Shown here piece by piece: positions 1 through 6,327 of a DNA stretch of 10,331 nucleotides. Location: contig JBIKRJ010000074.1 in the NCBI GenBank assembly GCA_044349205.1, forward strand, positions 1-10,331. The letters run 5' to 3'. The notes under the pieces were generated by a model, which was given only the letters and a program-made list of their open reading frames with translations, made no database searches and had not been told where the DNA came from. Source of the stretch: UBA9547 sp044349205. GTDB lineage: Bacteria > Bacteroidota > Bacteroidia > Cytophagales > UBA9547. Each line of letters begins with the position of its first letter. The stretch's first letter is position 1. The translations under genes were made by a program, and so were the position numbers.

Positions 1-654
1 TCCCTTCCATTTTATGAGAGTATAACGACTTACTATTCCTGCAAAAAACGGGATGCCAAGATAAAAAAACACGCTTTGGGCTATTTGACTGATAGAGATT
101 GAAATCTCTAAACTTTTCATTCCAAACCAATTAGGAACAACTGTTAAATAAAAGTAAGAATAGGCCGAATAAAGAAATACTTGCAACAAACTGTTAAGAC
201 CGACCAATCCTGCAATATATTCACGATTGCCTTGCGCCAAATCATTCCACACCAACACCATGGCAATGCATGGTGCTATTCCAATTAAAATTAAACCAGT
301 CATGTATTCTGGATAGTCTTTCATGAAAATGTAAGACAATAGAAACATAAAAAATGGAGCAATTAACCATGTGATTACCAAAGACATCAAAACTAATTTT
401 AGGTTTTTAAATACCTTGGGTATTTCTTCGTATTTTACTTTTGCCAAAGGAGGGTACATCATCAGAATCAAACCAACAGCCAATGGAATATTAGTGGTGC
501 CAGTCGAAAAAGAATCAATGTAAAGGACGCTATTTGGTGAAAAATACCCGATAAAGACTCCCAATAGCATTGCCAAAAAAATCCATAGCGTAAGATATCT
601 GTCCAAAAAACTAAGTTTTTTGCGATAAGTAGGGGTGCAATTACTTGCAGACAT
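1..654 (-). CDS. acr3: ACR3-family arsenite efflux transporter (3' end cut off by window edge)
   Basis: Encodes the N-terminal 218 residues of an inner-membrane arsenite (As(III)) efflux permease of the ACR3/BART superfamily; the family is usually about 340-360 residues with ten membrane segments, so roughly the last third is outside the window. Seen in the translation: a short cytoplasmic N-terminus, a first membrane segment around residues 19-38, the family motif MMYPPLAKVKYEE (about 66-78), and the diagnostic segment GIAPCIAMVLVWNDLAQGN (125-143), whose Cys129 matches the conserved fourth-helix cysteine needed for arsenite transport in characterised ACR3 proteins. The ATG lies in a TGATG overlap with the stop of the upstream DinB gene, which suggests translational coupling. 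It is the last gene visible in the ars operon. The family call is very secure; the intactness of the C-terminus cannot be judged. Confidence 0.95.
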   Translation of the reverse strand, partial: MSASNCTPTYRKKLSFLDRYLTLWIFLAMLLGVFIGYFSPNSVLYIDSFSTGTTNIPLAVGLILMMYPPLAKVKYEEIPKVFKNLKLVLMSLVITWLIAPFFMFLLSYIFMKDYPEYMTGLILIGIAPCIAMVLVWNDLAQGNREYIAGLVGLNSLLQVFLYSAYSYFYLTVVPNWFGMKSLEISISISQIAQSVFFYLGIPFFAGIVSRYTLIKWKG

Positions 655-1106
655 CAGTTTCCGTATTTCAAGGTCAATGCCAACTGCCCGGCATGATAGG
701 CGGTATGCGAAATAATCCTTCCTAAAGCTTCTGCTTTCGTTTTTGTTCCAAATTCTTTGGTATCAACAAATTTGTCCCAATCACTCTCGATTTGTTCTTC
801 AATGCTGGTTTTCAAGTTATAAAAAGCAAATTGTTGGTAATCCATGAGCTCTTTTAGGTTTGTCCATTCTCTAGTGTCCTGTTGTGATATAACCGTTTTT
901 GCATGTACCGTGAGGTTTGAGGAGCCAAACACATTTTTAGCAAAAAGTAATTCCACGTCGCTTATGTGTCTAATTAGGAAACCTGCACTGTTTTTGGTGT
1001 TAGATAATTTGAACAAAAGCTGTTCCTCTTTCATTTCTTTCAACAAATTAGAAAATCGCGTCCTGGCTTCAAGCCAAGTTTGCAAGTAGGCTTCCGTAGT
1101 ATTCAT
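654..1106 (-). CDS. DinB-family putative metal-dependent thiol transferase-like protein in ars operon
   Basis: A 150-residue, cytoplasmic, predicted four-helix-bundle protein of the DinB/YfiT superfamily. The metal-binding His triad is visible: His47 in FLIRHISDVE, then His134 and His138 in SHTAYHAGQ (HxxxH) near the C-terminus. The length fits the family (about 150-170 residues). Known family members include bacillithiol- and mycothiol-dependent S-transferases and hydrolases; others have no known activity. The gene sits between arsC (18-bp gap) and acr3 (1-bp overlap), so it is almost certainly co-transcribed with arsenic genes. Inference: it may act on thiol adducts formed during arsenate or arsenite stress, but no substrate can be read from the sequence. 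The family call is secure; the role is open. Confidence 0.85.
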   Translation of the reverse strand: MNTTEAYLQTWLEARTRFSNLLKEMKEEQLLFKLSNTKNSAGFLIRHISDVELLFAKNVFGSSNLTVHAKTVISQQDTREWTNLKELMDYQQFAFYNLKTSIEEQIESDWDKFVDTKEFGTKTKAEALGRIISHTAYHAGQLALTLKYGN

Positions 1107-1124
1107 AAATAGAATGTAAAAGAA

Positions 1125-1751
1125 TTAGGAAATTAAATTCTTCGCAACTGAAAAAGCGTATAGTGTTTCAACAGCTATTTGTTTACTACGCTCTGCATAT
1201 TGTGCGTCTTGTTGATCTGTATTGTCGTATACCTTTGGGTCTAAATAAGGTGTAGAGACTCTTAAACTTGCTCCTGGAATGAATGGGCAAGCACCGTCGG
1301 CTTCTGTACAGGTCATTACAGCACAAAAACCCTCTTTGGGATTGCTGAAATCATCGTACTTTTTAGAAAAACAAGTGGTGGATTCTTTCCCATTCCCAAA
1401 CAGAACTGTGTAACGGGGATTGTTCGTTTCGTCTTCTTTCTTCACTACAAATCCTAAGGATTTTATCGCATTTATGGCATTAGGATTGAAAGCCGTTGAT
1501 TCTGTTCCGCCTGAATAGGTTTCTACATTATCGAAAGCGTAATAAGAAGCAGCTACTTTTGCCCATATCTGCCCAAAATGACTACGGCGCGAATTGTGTG
1601 TGCAGATGTAGATCAGTTCGGCTTTTTCATCAGCTTGAGTTTTGGTAGCCACATACTTGCCTATTTTGGCAAGGAGTTCTTTTCGATTGTCGGATAGGTC
1701 TTTGAATGAGCTTTCGGCTTCTTTGAGAAAATGGGTAATGGAAATGAACAT
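1125..1751 (-). CDS. arsC: Extended thioredoxin-type arsenate reductase / low-molecular-weight phosphatase-fold protein
   Basis: Predicted cytoplasmic reductase of arsenate to arsenite, of the low-molecular-weight tyrosine phosphatase fold. The P-loop CX5R is CTHNSRRS with nucleophile Cys50 and Arg56. Near residues 147-156 the segment TCTEADGACP holds Cys148 and Cys155, the same spacing as the Cys82/Cys89 pair that relays electrons to thioredoxin in Staphylococcus aureus ArsC. Asp171-Pro172 in YLDP is the expected general-acid loop. At 208 residues it is much longer than classic ArsC (about 130-140): there is an N-terminal helical extension of about 45 residues and a longer middle part (about 105-140) with an extra cysteine at 127. 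Bacteroidota homologues of this size are often annotated only as protein-tyrosine phosphatase. The redox cysteines and operon context favour arsenate reductase. Confidence 0.88.
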   Translation of the reverse strand: MFISITHFLKEAESSFKDLSDNRKELLAKIGKYVATKTQADEKAELIYICTHNSRRSHFGQIWAKVAASYYAFDNVETYSGGTESTAFNPNAINAIKSLGFVVKKEDETNNPRYTVLFGNGKESTTCFSKKYDDFSNPKEGFCAVMTCTEADGACPFIPGASLRVSTPYLDPKVYDNTDQQDAQYAERSKQIAVETLYAFSVAKNLIS

Positions 1752-1786
1752 AGTTGTAGCAAATTATAAAGTATAGTTTTTGTTTT

Positions 1787-2257
1787 TTAGCAATAGCAAC
1801 CGCCCGGTGTGGAGCAGGTTGCTTCTTTTGTTGATTTCGATAAGTTTATTTTCTTTTCATTCTCTGGGATATCGCACATTTCTTTTGCCAAACAATCGGT
1901 TGTTTTATTTTGGAGAAGAAAATTTTTCCCATCAAAAGCCAAAGCATATTTCCCAATGGTTTGATTTTGGTACTCTACTTCTACATCAGCATCGGGAATG
2001 GTCAGTTTTTTTTCAAACAGTTCAATGATATTTAACAGCTTGTTAGGTTTTAGGCGATGGTCTGTGTCTTGTGCACTCCATAATTGGAAATTGACTGTTT
2101 CTTCAACTCTAAGTGTGCCTCCGCAGTCGATGAATTTTTTTGTTATAAGGCCTACTTCAGTTACGTGGAAATGTTCTGGAACAAACGTTCCGTTTTCCAG
2201 CTTAAACAATACATTGTTTATGGTTGGCAAAAGGGCTTTTAATTGTGTTAGTTTCAT
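1787..2257 (-). CDS. DUF6428-type protein with Cys-rich C-terminal tail, ars-operon accessory
   Basis: A 156-residue soluble protein without signal peptide or membrane segment. I recognise it as resembling the DUF6428 family seen next to arsR in Bacteroidota; no biochemical function is known to me. Visible traits: a central segment VPEHFHVTEVG (26-36) with two histidines, TLRVEETVNFQLW (48-60), and a C-terminal tail CSTPGGCYC at 148-156 (Cys148, Cys154, Cys156), with further cysteines at 45, 122 and 128. A terminal cluster of three thiols is the kind of group that binds As(III) or Sb(III). The gene starts 12 bp after arsR and ends 35 bp before arsC. Inference: an arsenite-binding chaperone or co-sensor, similar in role but not in sequence to ArsD. 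Family moderately sure; function unproven. Confidence 0.75.
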   Translation of the reverse strand: MKLTQLKALLPTINNVLFKLENGTFVPEHFHVTEVGLITKKFIDCGGTLRVEETVNFQLWSAQDTDHRLKPNKLLNIIELFEKKLTIPDADVEVEYQNQTIGKYALAFDGKNFLLQNKTTDCLAKEMCDIPENEKKINLSKSTKEATCSTPGGCYC

Positions 2258-2269
2258 GGCTAGTTGATT

Positions 2270-2602
2270 TTAACAGCAGTTGTAATTGTTAGTAGCAAGT
2301 TTGTTTGAAATATTCATCAAAAAATGTTTAATCATCTCTATACCTCTCTCGTCTATGCAGTAGCAAATGGCATTACCTTCGATATTCCCTTTGATGATGG
2401 CTGCCGTTTTGAGTTCTTTTAGGTGTTGGGAAACGGTGGGTTGTGCAAGTGGGAGTTCATTAACGATATCGCCACAAATACAAGTATTTACTTTTAATAG
2501 GTGTTCTATTATCGCTACCCTGGCAGGATGACCAAGCGCTTTTGCGATGGTTGCGATTCTGTTTTGTGTTTCGCTGAAATTAGCGGTTTTCGTTAGGCCC
2601 AT
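2270..2602 (-). CDS. arsR: ArsR-family arsenic-responsive transcriptional repressor
   Basis: A 110-residue winged-helix repressor of the ArsR/SmtB family, the first gene of the ars operon. Seen: the start of the fold at KALGHPARVAIIEHLL (21-36), Cys41 and Cys43 in TCICGDIV at the position of the metalloid-sensing CxC of classic ArsR, and the recognition helix QPTVSQHLKELKTAAIIKG (54-72). Two further thiol groups lie in CYC (80-82, in the wing) and the terminal pair Cys109-Cys110. By family knowledge, As(III) binding to the cysteines releases the repressor from DNA. The imperfect palindrome directly before its start codon is the likely autoregulatory operator. The ATG is the first in-frame start after the hemB stop. 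Very secure. Confidence 0.94.
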   Translation of the reverse strand: MGLTKTANFSETQNRIATIAKALGHPARVAIIEHLLKVNTCICGDIVNELPLAQPTVSQHLKELKTAAIIKGNIEGNAICYCIDERGIEMIKHFLMNISNKLATNNYNCC

Positions 2603-2603
2603 A

Positions 2604-2633
2604 TATATTATTACATTGCAATATTACGATATA
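2604..2633. promoter_or_regulatory. Candidate ArsR operator (imperfect 30-bp palindrome)
   Basis: In the 51 bp between hemB and arsR lies an imperfect inverted repeat centred on the perfect 8-bp palindrome ATTGCAAT (2615-2622). Comparing the 30 bases with their own reverse complement gives 22 of 30 matching positions, including five identical bases at each outer edge. It ends one base before the arsR start codon, a normal place for an ArsR-family autoregulatory site. No clear TAnnTTTG element was found beside it, so the promoter itself is not placed. Inference from position and symmetry; AT-richness makes some symmetry likely by chance. Confidence 0.5.
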
Positions 2634-2653
2634 ATTTTCTAAAAAAAACCGAC

Positions 2654-3628
2654 TTAAGATAATTTTATAAGATTAGCAGCTTCTTTGGCAAAATAGGTGA
2701 TGATGATTTTTGCTCCAGCTCTTTTAATAGAAAGTAAGCATTCCATCATGGCTTTTTCGCCGTCTAACCAACCCTGTGATGCTGCCGATTTTATCATGGC
2801 ATATTCGCCACTTACATTGTAAGCTGCAATGGGCAAGTGTATGTGGTTGTTCAAATCGCGAATAATATCCAAGTAAGATAGGGCAGGTTTTACCATCAAA
2901 ATATCGGCACCTTCTTCCGTATCCAAGTCAGCTTCAATTAAAGCCTCGCTTCGGTTTGCAGGGTTCATTTGATAGGTTTTTTTGTCGCCAAATTTTGGGG
3001 CAGATTGTAGTGCATCGCGAAAAGGGCCATAAAAAGCGCTGGCATATTTTGCTGTGTACGACATGATGGAAACATTTGTGAAACCATCTTCATCCAATGC
3101 CTTGCGAATATGCAGTACTCTACCATCCATCATATCGGAAGGTCCTACGATATCGGCACCCGCCTTGGCTTGTGCAACGGCCATTTTGGCCAAAATATCT
3201 AATGTAAGGTCATTTACAATTTCGCCGTCTTGAACATATCCATCGTGCCCATCGCTGCTGTAGGGATCCATTGCCACATCTGTCATTAAGCAGATTTCTG
3301 GAAATTCCTGTTTGATATTTTTGATTGATTTTAAATATAATCCTTCTGTATTCAGGCTTTCCGATGCCCATTTGTCTTTCTTATTGTCGGAAATGGAAGG
3401 AAAAAGAACAAAACTGCAAATGCCCAAATCGACACATTCTTTAATCTCATTCATTAGAATATCGGAACTGTATCTAAAAATGCCTGGCATTGAAGCAATT
3501 GGCTCTATTTTATTTGTACCTTCTATCACAAAAAGTGGACACATAAAATCGCTTACAGAAAGTTGGGTTTCTTGCACCATTTTACGAATGGCTTCTGATT
3601 TTCTATTTCTTCTGGGGCGGCGAATCAT
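2654..3628 (-). CDS. hemB: Porphobilinogen synthase (5-aminolevulinate dehydratase)
   Basis: Condenses two 5-aminolevulinate molecules into porphobilinogen in heme synthesis; cytoplasmic homo-oligomer. At 324 residues it has normal family length. The two Schiff-base lysines are visible: Lys194 in MSYTAKYASAFYGPFRDA and Lys247 in LMVKPALSYLD. The metal-site region DVAMDPYSSDGHDG (117-130) has Ala119, Asp121 and Asp129 where zinc enzymes have three cysteines, so this is the Asp-type, magnesium-associated form known from Pseudomonas. The substrate-holding region NPANRSEAL (222-230) and the C-terminal AAYNVSGEYAM (268-278) are intact. It lies 62 bp downstream of the unrecognised 184-residue gene on the same strand and 51 bp upstream of arsR. 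No obvious hairpin terminator separates it from arsR, so read-through into the ars operon is possible. Very secure. Confidence 0.97.
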   Translation of the reverse strand: MIRRPRRNRKSEAIRKMVQETQLSVSDFMCPLFVIEGTNKIEPIASMPGIFRYSSDILMNEIKECVDLGICSFVLFPSISDNKKDKWASESLNTEGLYLKSIKNIKQEFPEICLMTDVAMDPYSSDGHDGYVQDGEIVNDLTLDILAKMAVAQAKAGADIVGPSDMMDGRVLHIRKALDEDGFTNVSIMSYTAKYASAFYGPFRDALQSAPKFGDKKTYQMNPANRSEALIEADLDTEEGADILMVKPALSYLDIIRDLNNHIHLPIAAYNVSGEYAMIKSAASQGWLDGEKAMMECLLSIKRAGAKIIITYFAKEAANLIKLS

Positions 3629-3690
3629 TTTCAGTTCACGGTCAACTAAGTGCGATACGAAATGTGCTCAAAACCTGCTATTTGTGCGAT

Positions 3691-4245
3691 TTAAGCTTCG
3701 TCTATGCTGTAAGTTTTGAGCAAGATGGTAAGTTCGTAGAAGTATTTTTCAGGAACATCGAAAAAGACCACATCCACACTCGAGTCGTTTCGACTGGTTA
3801 GCGCTTTTATGATGCCTTTGAACTGAGGGAAATATGGCATTTCGCTACGCATCATACAGAATTGCGTGACACGTAATTTACTCACTCCCAATTCAATGCA
3901 TTTGTCTATGACCACATCGGTAAGTCTTTCGGCTTGTTCTTCGCCAAAATAGGTGAAACGATCTACAAAAGGGCTGATAATGAGGTGATAATCTTCTGTG
4001 GTGAGCACACCAATTTGTTTGGTTTTATTGCAAATGTCACAAGCTTTTTTCACCTCGTCTTTGGGTAGTCCAGAAAGGCGATTTACTATCGAAAATTCAA
4101 CTGGGCGTGCAGCACAGGTTATCGCTTGAAAAGTATATTCATCGTCTTCGTGAACCTTGTGAATATACGCCTGATTGGCATCATATTCGATTTTGTCTGA
4201 ACAAATGATGACAGATAAGTTAGCTATTTTAAATTTGGCTTTCAT
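3691..4245 (-). CDS. Unrecognised 184-residue protein, possibly a divergent macro-like fold
   Basis: I do not recognise a named family. There is no signal peptide or membrane segment, so it is probably cytoplasmic. The N-terminal half (1-75) contains alternating hydrophobic strands and a CDIC motif at 69-72. The C-terminal half follows an order like that of macro domains: a strand (KQIGVLTTEDYHLIIS, 76-91), a helix (about 103-119), a strand (KLRVTQF, 123-129), a loop with PYFPQF (137-142), a helix (143-150), a strand (VDVVFFDVP, 157-165) and a final helix. The macro-domain ADP-ribose-binding glycines and NAAN motif are absent. It is divergent from menE (93-bp gap) and upstream of hemB, with which it may be co-transcribed. 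A perfect TAAATTTG element lies 18-25 bp before its start. A real gene by length and context; function unknown. Confidence 0.8.
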   Translation of the reverse strand: MKAKFKIANLSVIICSDKIEYDANQAYIHKVHEDDEYTFQAITCAARPVEFSIVNRLSGLPKDEVKKACDICNKTKQIGVLTTEDYHLIISPFVDRFTYFGEEQAERLTDVVIDKCIELGVSKLRVTQFCMMRSEMPYFPQFKGIIKALTSRNDSSVDVVFFDVPEKYFYELTILLKTYSIDEA

Positions 4246-4262
4246 CTCAACAAAGAATGTTT

Positions 4263-4270
4263 CAAATTTA
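4263..4270 (-). promoter_or_regulatory. Bacteroidota-type -7 promoter element for the 184-residue gene and hemB
   Basis: Reading on the minus strand, TAAATTTG matches the TAnnTTTG -7 consensus used by the Bacteroidota primary sigma factor exactly. It is 17 bases upstream of the start codon at 4245, giving a short leader of about ten bases. A clear TTG -33 element at 17-23 bases spacing was not found; only a weak CTG stands there. Confidence 0.5.
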
Positions 4271-4338
4271 TAACAATATTTGGCTTTTTGCAGACATATG
4301 GCGCAACATCGCCTAGTTCTGTTAGCATTTTATGATTC

Positions 4339-5412
4339 ATGGTCATTTCCGAACCCCTACATCTCGACTTTTCTTTGCCCAATACACTTGATACAGTGCG
4401 AGATTTGCTTAAAAAATGCCAAAAGCAAGACCCATTCTATGCATCATTACTTTTTTGTGAAGAATGGTTGTCTGGTAAAAAAGAATTTTATTTTCATACA
4501 TCGGGAAGCACAGGTAAGCCCCAAAGCATGCGTGTAAATCGAAGAAGAATTGTAGCTTCTATTGAATCGACGGCAAGTTTTTTAGATTTAAAAAAAGAGG
4601 GCATGGTTTTCATTTGCCTTAATACCCAATTTACTGGTGGTAAAATGTTGCTGGCTCGTGCATTGCACTTGGGATTGCAAGCCGAGATAGTCCGGCCTAC
4701 CAATCAACCTTTTCGCTTTTTAGGTAACAAATCGTATGTCTTGACATCTTTTTTGCCCAGCCAGTTGTTTCACTTGTTTCAACAAAACATAAGTTTTGAG
4801 TTTTTGTCAAATATTGAAAATATTTTTATAGGTGGTGCTCCTTTGCATAATGAATTGCTTGAGAAGTTGAGTAAACTGGAAAAATGTAGAGTATTTGAAA
4901 CATTTGGTATGACTGAAACCCTTAGCCACATAGCCTTGAAAAATTTGAATGGGAGGGATGGTGCTTCGTCCTATTTCAAAAAGATGCCAGATATTATTTT
5001 ACAAACAAATGATGCCAGTTGTTTGATGGTAAAAGGCAAAGTAACGGCCAATAAATGGTTGGAAACCAAAGATGTAGTTCAATTAATAGACGCTAACCAT
5101 TTTATATGGAAGGGTAGAATCGACAATGTAATTAACAGTGGTGGAGTGAAATTGTATCCCGAAGATATTGAACAGGAAATTGCCCCTTTTTTTAGCAAGT
5201 TAGGACATGCTTTCGACTATTTCATCACATCTATTCCCGACAAAATGCTAGGCGAATGCTTGGTTTTGGTTGTAGAAGGAAAGGAATTCCACACTGAAAA
5301 TTTATTGAAACAATTCAAGCAGGAATTTCCCGCCTACCATGTACCAAAAAAGATATTATTCAAACCAAAATTTGAAAGAACTGAAACCGGAAAAGTAAAG
5401 CGTGTAATTTGA
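4339..5412 (+). CDS. menE: Compact MenE-like o-succinylbenzoate-CoA ligase (AMP-binding enzyme)
   Basis: An adenylate-forming acyl-CoA ligase. Motifs in order: the ATP-binding P-loop HTSGSTGKP (53-61), a GGAPL turn (165-169), FGMTET (189-194), the hinge region KGRIDNVINSGG (258-269) and the C-terminal adenylation lysine in TETGKVKR (348-355, Lys352). At 357 residues it is much shorter than typical acyl-CoA ligases (450-550), but short forms of this kind in Bacteroidota are usually MenE, which activates o-succinylbenzoate with CoA in menaquinone synthesis. The shortening is in the N-terminal domain. No other men genes are in the window, so the substrate call rests on length and family resemblance. 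It is followed after 38 bp by the FAH-family gene on the same strand. An in-frame earlier start is not evident. The ligase call is very secure, menE likely. Confidence 0.85.
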   Translation: MVISEPLHLDFSLPNTLDTVRDLLKKCQKQDPFYASLLFCEEWLSGKKEFYFHTSGSTGKPQSMRVNRRRIVASIESTASFLDLKKEGMVFICLNTQFTGGKMLLARALHLGLQAEIVRPTNQPFRFLGNKSYVLTSFLPSQLFHLFQQNISFEFLSNIENIFIGGAPLHNELLEKLSKLEKCRVFETFGMTETLSHIALKNLNGRDGASSYFKKMPDIILQTNDASCLMVKGKVTANKWLETKDVVQLIDANHFIWKGRIDNVINSGGVKLYPEDIEQEIAPFFSKLGHAFDYFITSIPDKMLGECLVLVVEGKEFHTENLLKQFKQEFPAYHVPKKILFKPKFERTETGKVKRVI

Positions 5413-5450
5413 TGAAACCGAAGTTGCAAAACTCTAATTTTTAATACCTT

Positions 5451-6062
5451 ATGAAATTTATTTGTGTGGGAATGAATTACTCCGAACATATTACGGAGTT
5501 TGGAAGTCCAAAACCGAGTCAACCGGTTATTTTTATGAAACCCGACACGGCTTTTCTACGTGCAAACCAGCCTTTTTACCACCCCGATTTTTCAGAGGAA
5601 ATACATTACGAGTGTGAACTTATTTTGAGGATATGTCGTGAAGGAAAGCACATTTCCCCACAATTTGCATCCAAATACTACGATCAAATAGGGTTGGGTT
5701 TGGATTTTACTGCACGCGATTTGCAAAGCCAATTTAAAAGCAAAGGATTGCCTTGGGAACTTGCCAAAGCTTTTGACCATTCGGCAGTAGTTTCGGCATT
5801 TTATCCCAAAGAAGAATTTCCTGATATTCAAAAAATCAGGTTTTCACTGTATCAAAATGGTGTTTTGAGGCAAGAGGCAAACACTGCTGAAATGATATTT
5901 GGGATAAATGAAATCATTGCATTTGCTTCCCGATTTTTTACCCTAAAAACTGGCGATATTATTTTCACAGGTACTCCAAAAGGTGTAGGCAAAATAGCGA
6001 TTAGAGATAAATTGGAAGCCTATTTGGAAGACAAAAAAGTGTTGGAATGTGAGGTAAAATGA
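5451..6062 (+). CDS. Fumarylacetoacetate hydrolase (FAH) family protein, FAHD1-like
   Basis: A 203-residue cytoplasmic enzyme of the FAH superfamily, in the short single-domain class that includes acylpyruvases, oxaloacetate decarboxylases and related C-C bond hydrolases. Visible motifs: CVGMNYSEH (5-13), PVIFMKP (25-31), the metal ligands Glu54 and Glu56 in IHYECEL (51-57) and Asp85 in GLGLDFTARD (81-90), Lys106 in LAKAFDHSAVV, and the terminal TGDIIFTGTPKGVG (167-180). All the metal and substrate-loop residues expected for an active, Mg2+- or Mn2+-dependent enzyme are present. The gene follows menE after 38 bp on the same strand and is probably co-transcribed. The exact substrate cannot be read from the sequence. 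Confidence 0.93.
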   Translation: MKFICVGMNYSEHITEFGSPKPSQPVIFMKPDTAFLRANQPFYHPDFSEEIHYECELILRICREGKHISPQFASKYYDQIGLGLDFTARDLQSQFKSKGLPWELAKAFDHSAVVSAFYPKEEFPDIQKIRFSLYQNGVLRQEANTAEMIFGINEIIAFASRFFTLKTGDIIFTGTPKGVGKIAIRDKLEAYLEDKKVLECEVK

Positions 6063-6300
6063 TCGCGAATCAATTGTGTACATGTAATTTTTATGCTAAG
6101 ATTTACAAAAATTAGAATTATATCAATAAAAAATTGAACTATTTATTTACTAAATTTACGTTTTCGGTATTAAACTAGAAAAAACGATAAAGTGCTGTGT
6201 TACATACCTTAACCGTCTTTTCTTAAAAAATATTGCACTAATTTGCTTTATAATGGTATAAAATCGTGAATGACACATTAGTATTTGTAATGTTTGTTTA

Positions 6301-6308
6301 TAAATTTG
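6301..6308 (+). promoter_or_regulatory. Bacteroidota-type -7 promoter element for the PorP/SprF-like gene
   Basis: TAAATTTG matches the TAnnTTTG consensus and lies 19 bases upstream of the start codon at 6328. A TTG is visible at 6285-6287 but only 13 bases upstream, shorter than the usual 17-23 spacing. The rest of the 265-bp AT-rich gap after the FAH-family gene (6063-6327) shows no ORF, RNA or strong hairpin that I can support. Confidence 0.5.
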
Positions 6309-6327
6309 CAACTCTATCTAAAAAAAT

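Noticed and set aside
844..1089. Plus-strand 81-codon open frame within the DinB gene
   Set aside because: It is antisense to a clear DinB-family protein and its translation resembles no protein.
1780..2267. Two plus-strand open frames (82 and 89 codons) opposite the DUF6428-type gene
   Set aside because: They are mirror frames of a real gene with recognisable family traits and have no promoter or family resemblance.
2638..2653. T-rich run after the hemB stop (minus strand) as a terminator
   Set aside because: There is no GC-rich hairpin before the eight-T run, so it does not qualify as a Rho-independent terminator.
3312..3719. Plus-strand 135-codon frame opposite hemB
   Set aside because: It is antisense to the strongly conserved hemB coding sequence and has no recognisable domain.
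4314..4321. TAGTTCTG as a -7 promoter element for menE
   Set aside because: It has one mismatch to TAnnTTTG and no good -33 partner; in AT-rich DNA such near matches are common.
6063..6327. Possible small RNA or terminator in the AT-rich gap after the FAH-family gene
   Set aside because: Only weak AT-only pairings are visible, with no GC-rich stem or conserved RNA motif.
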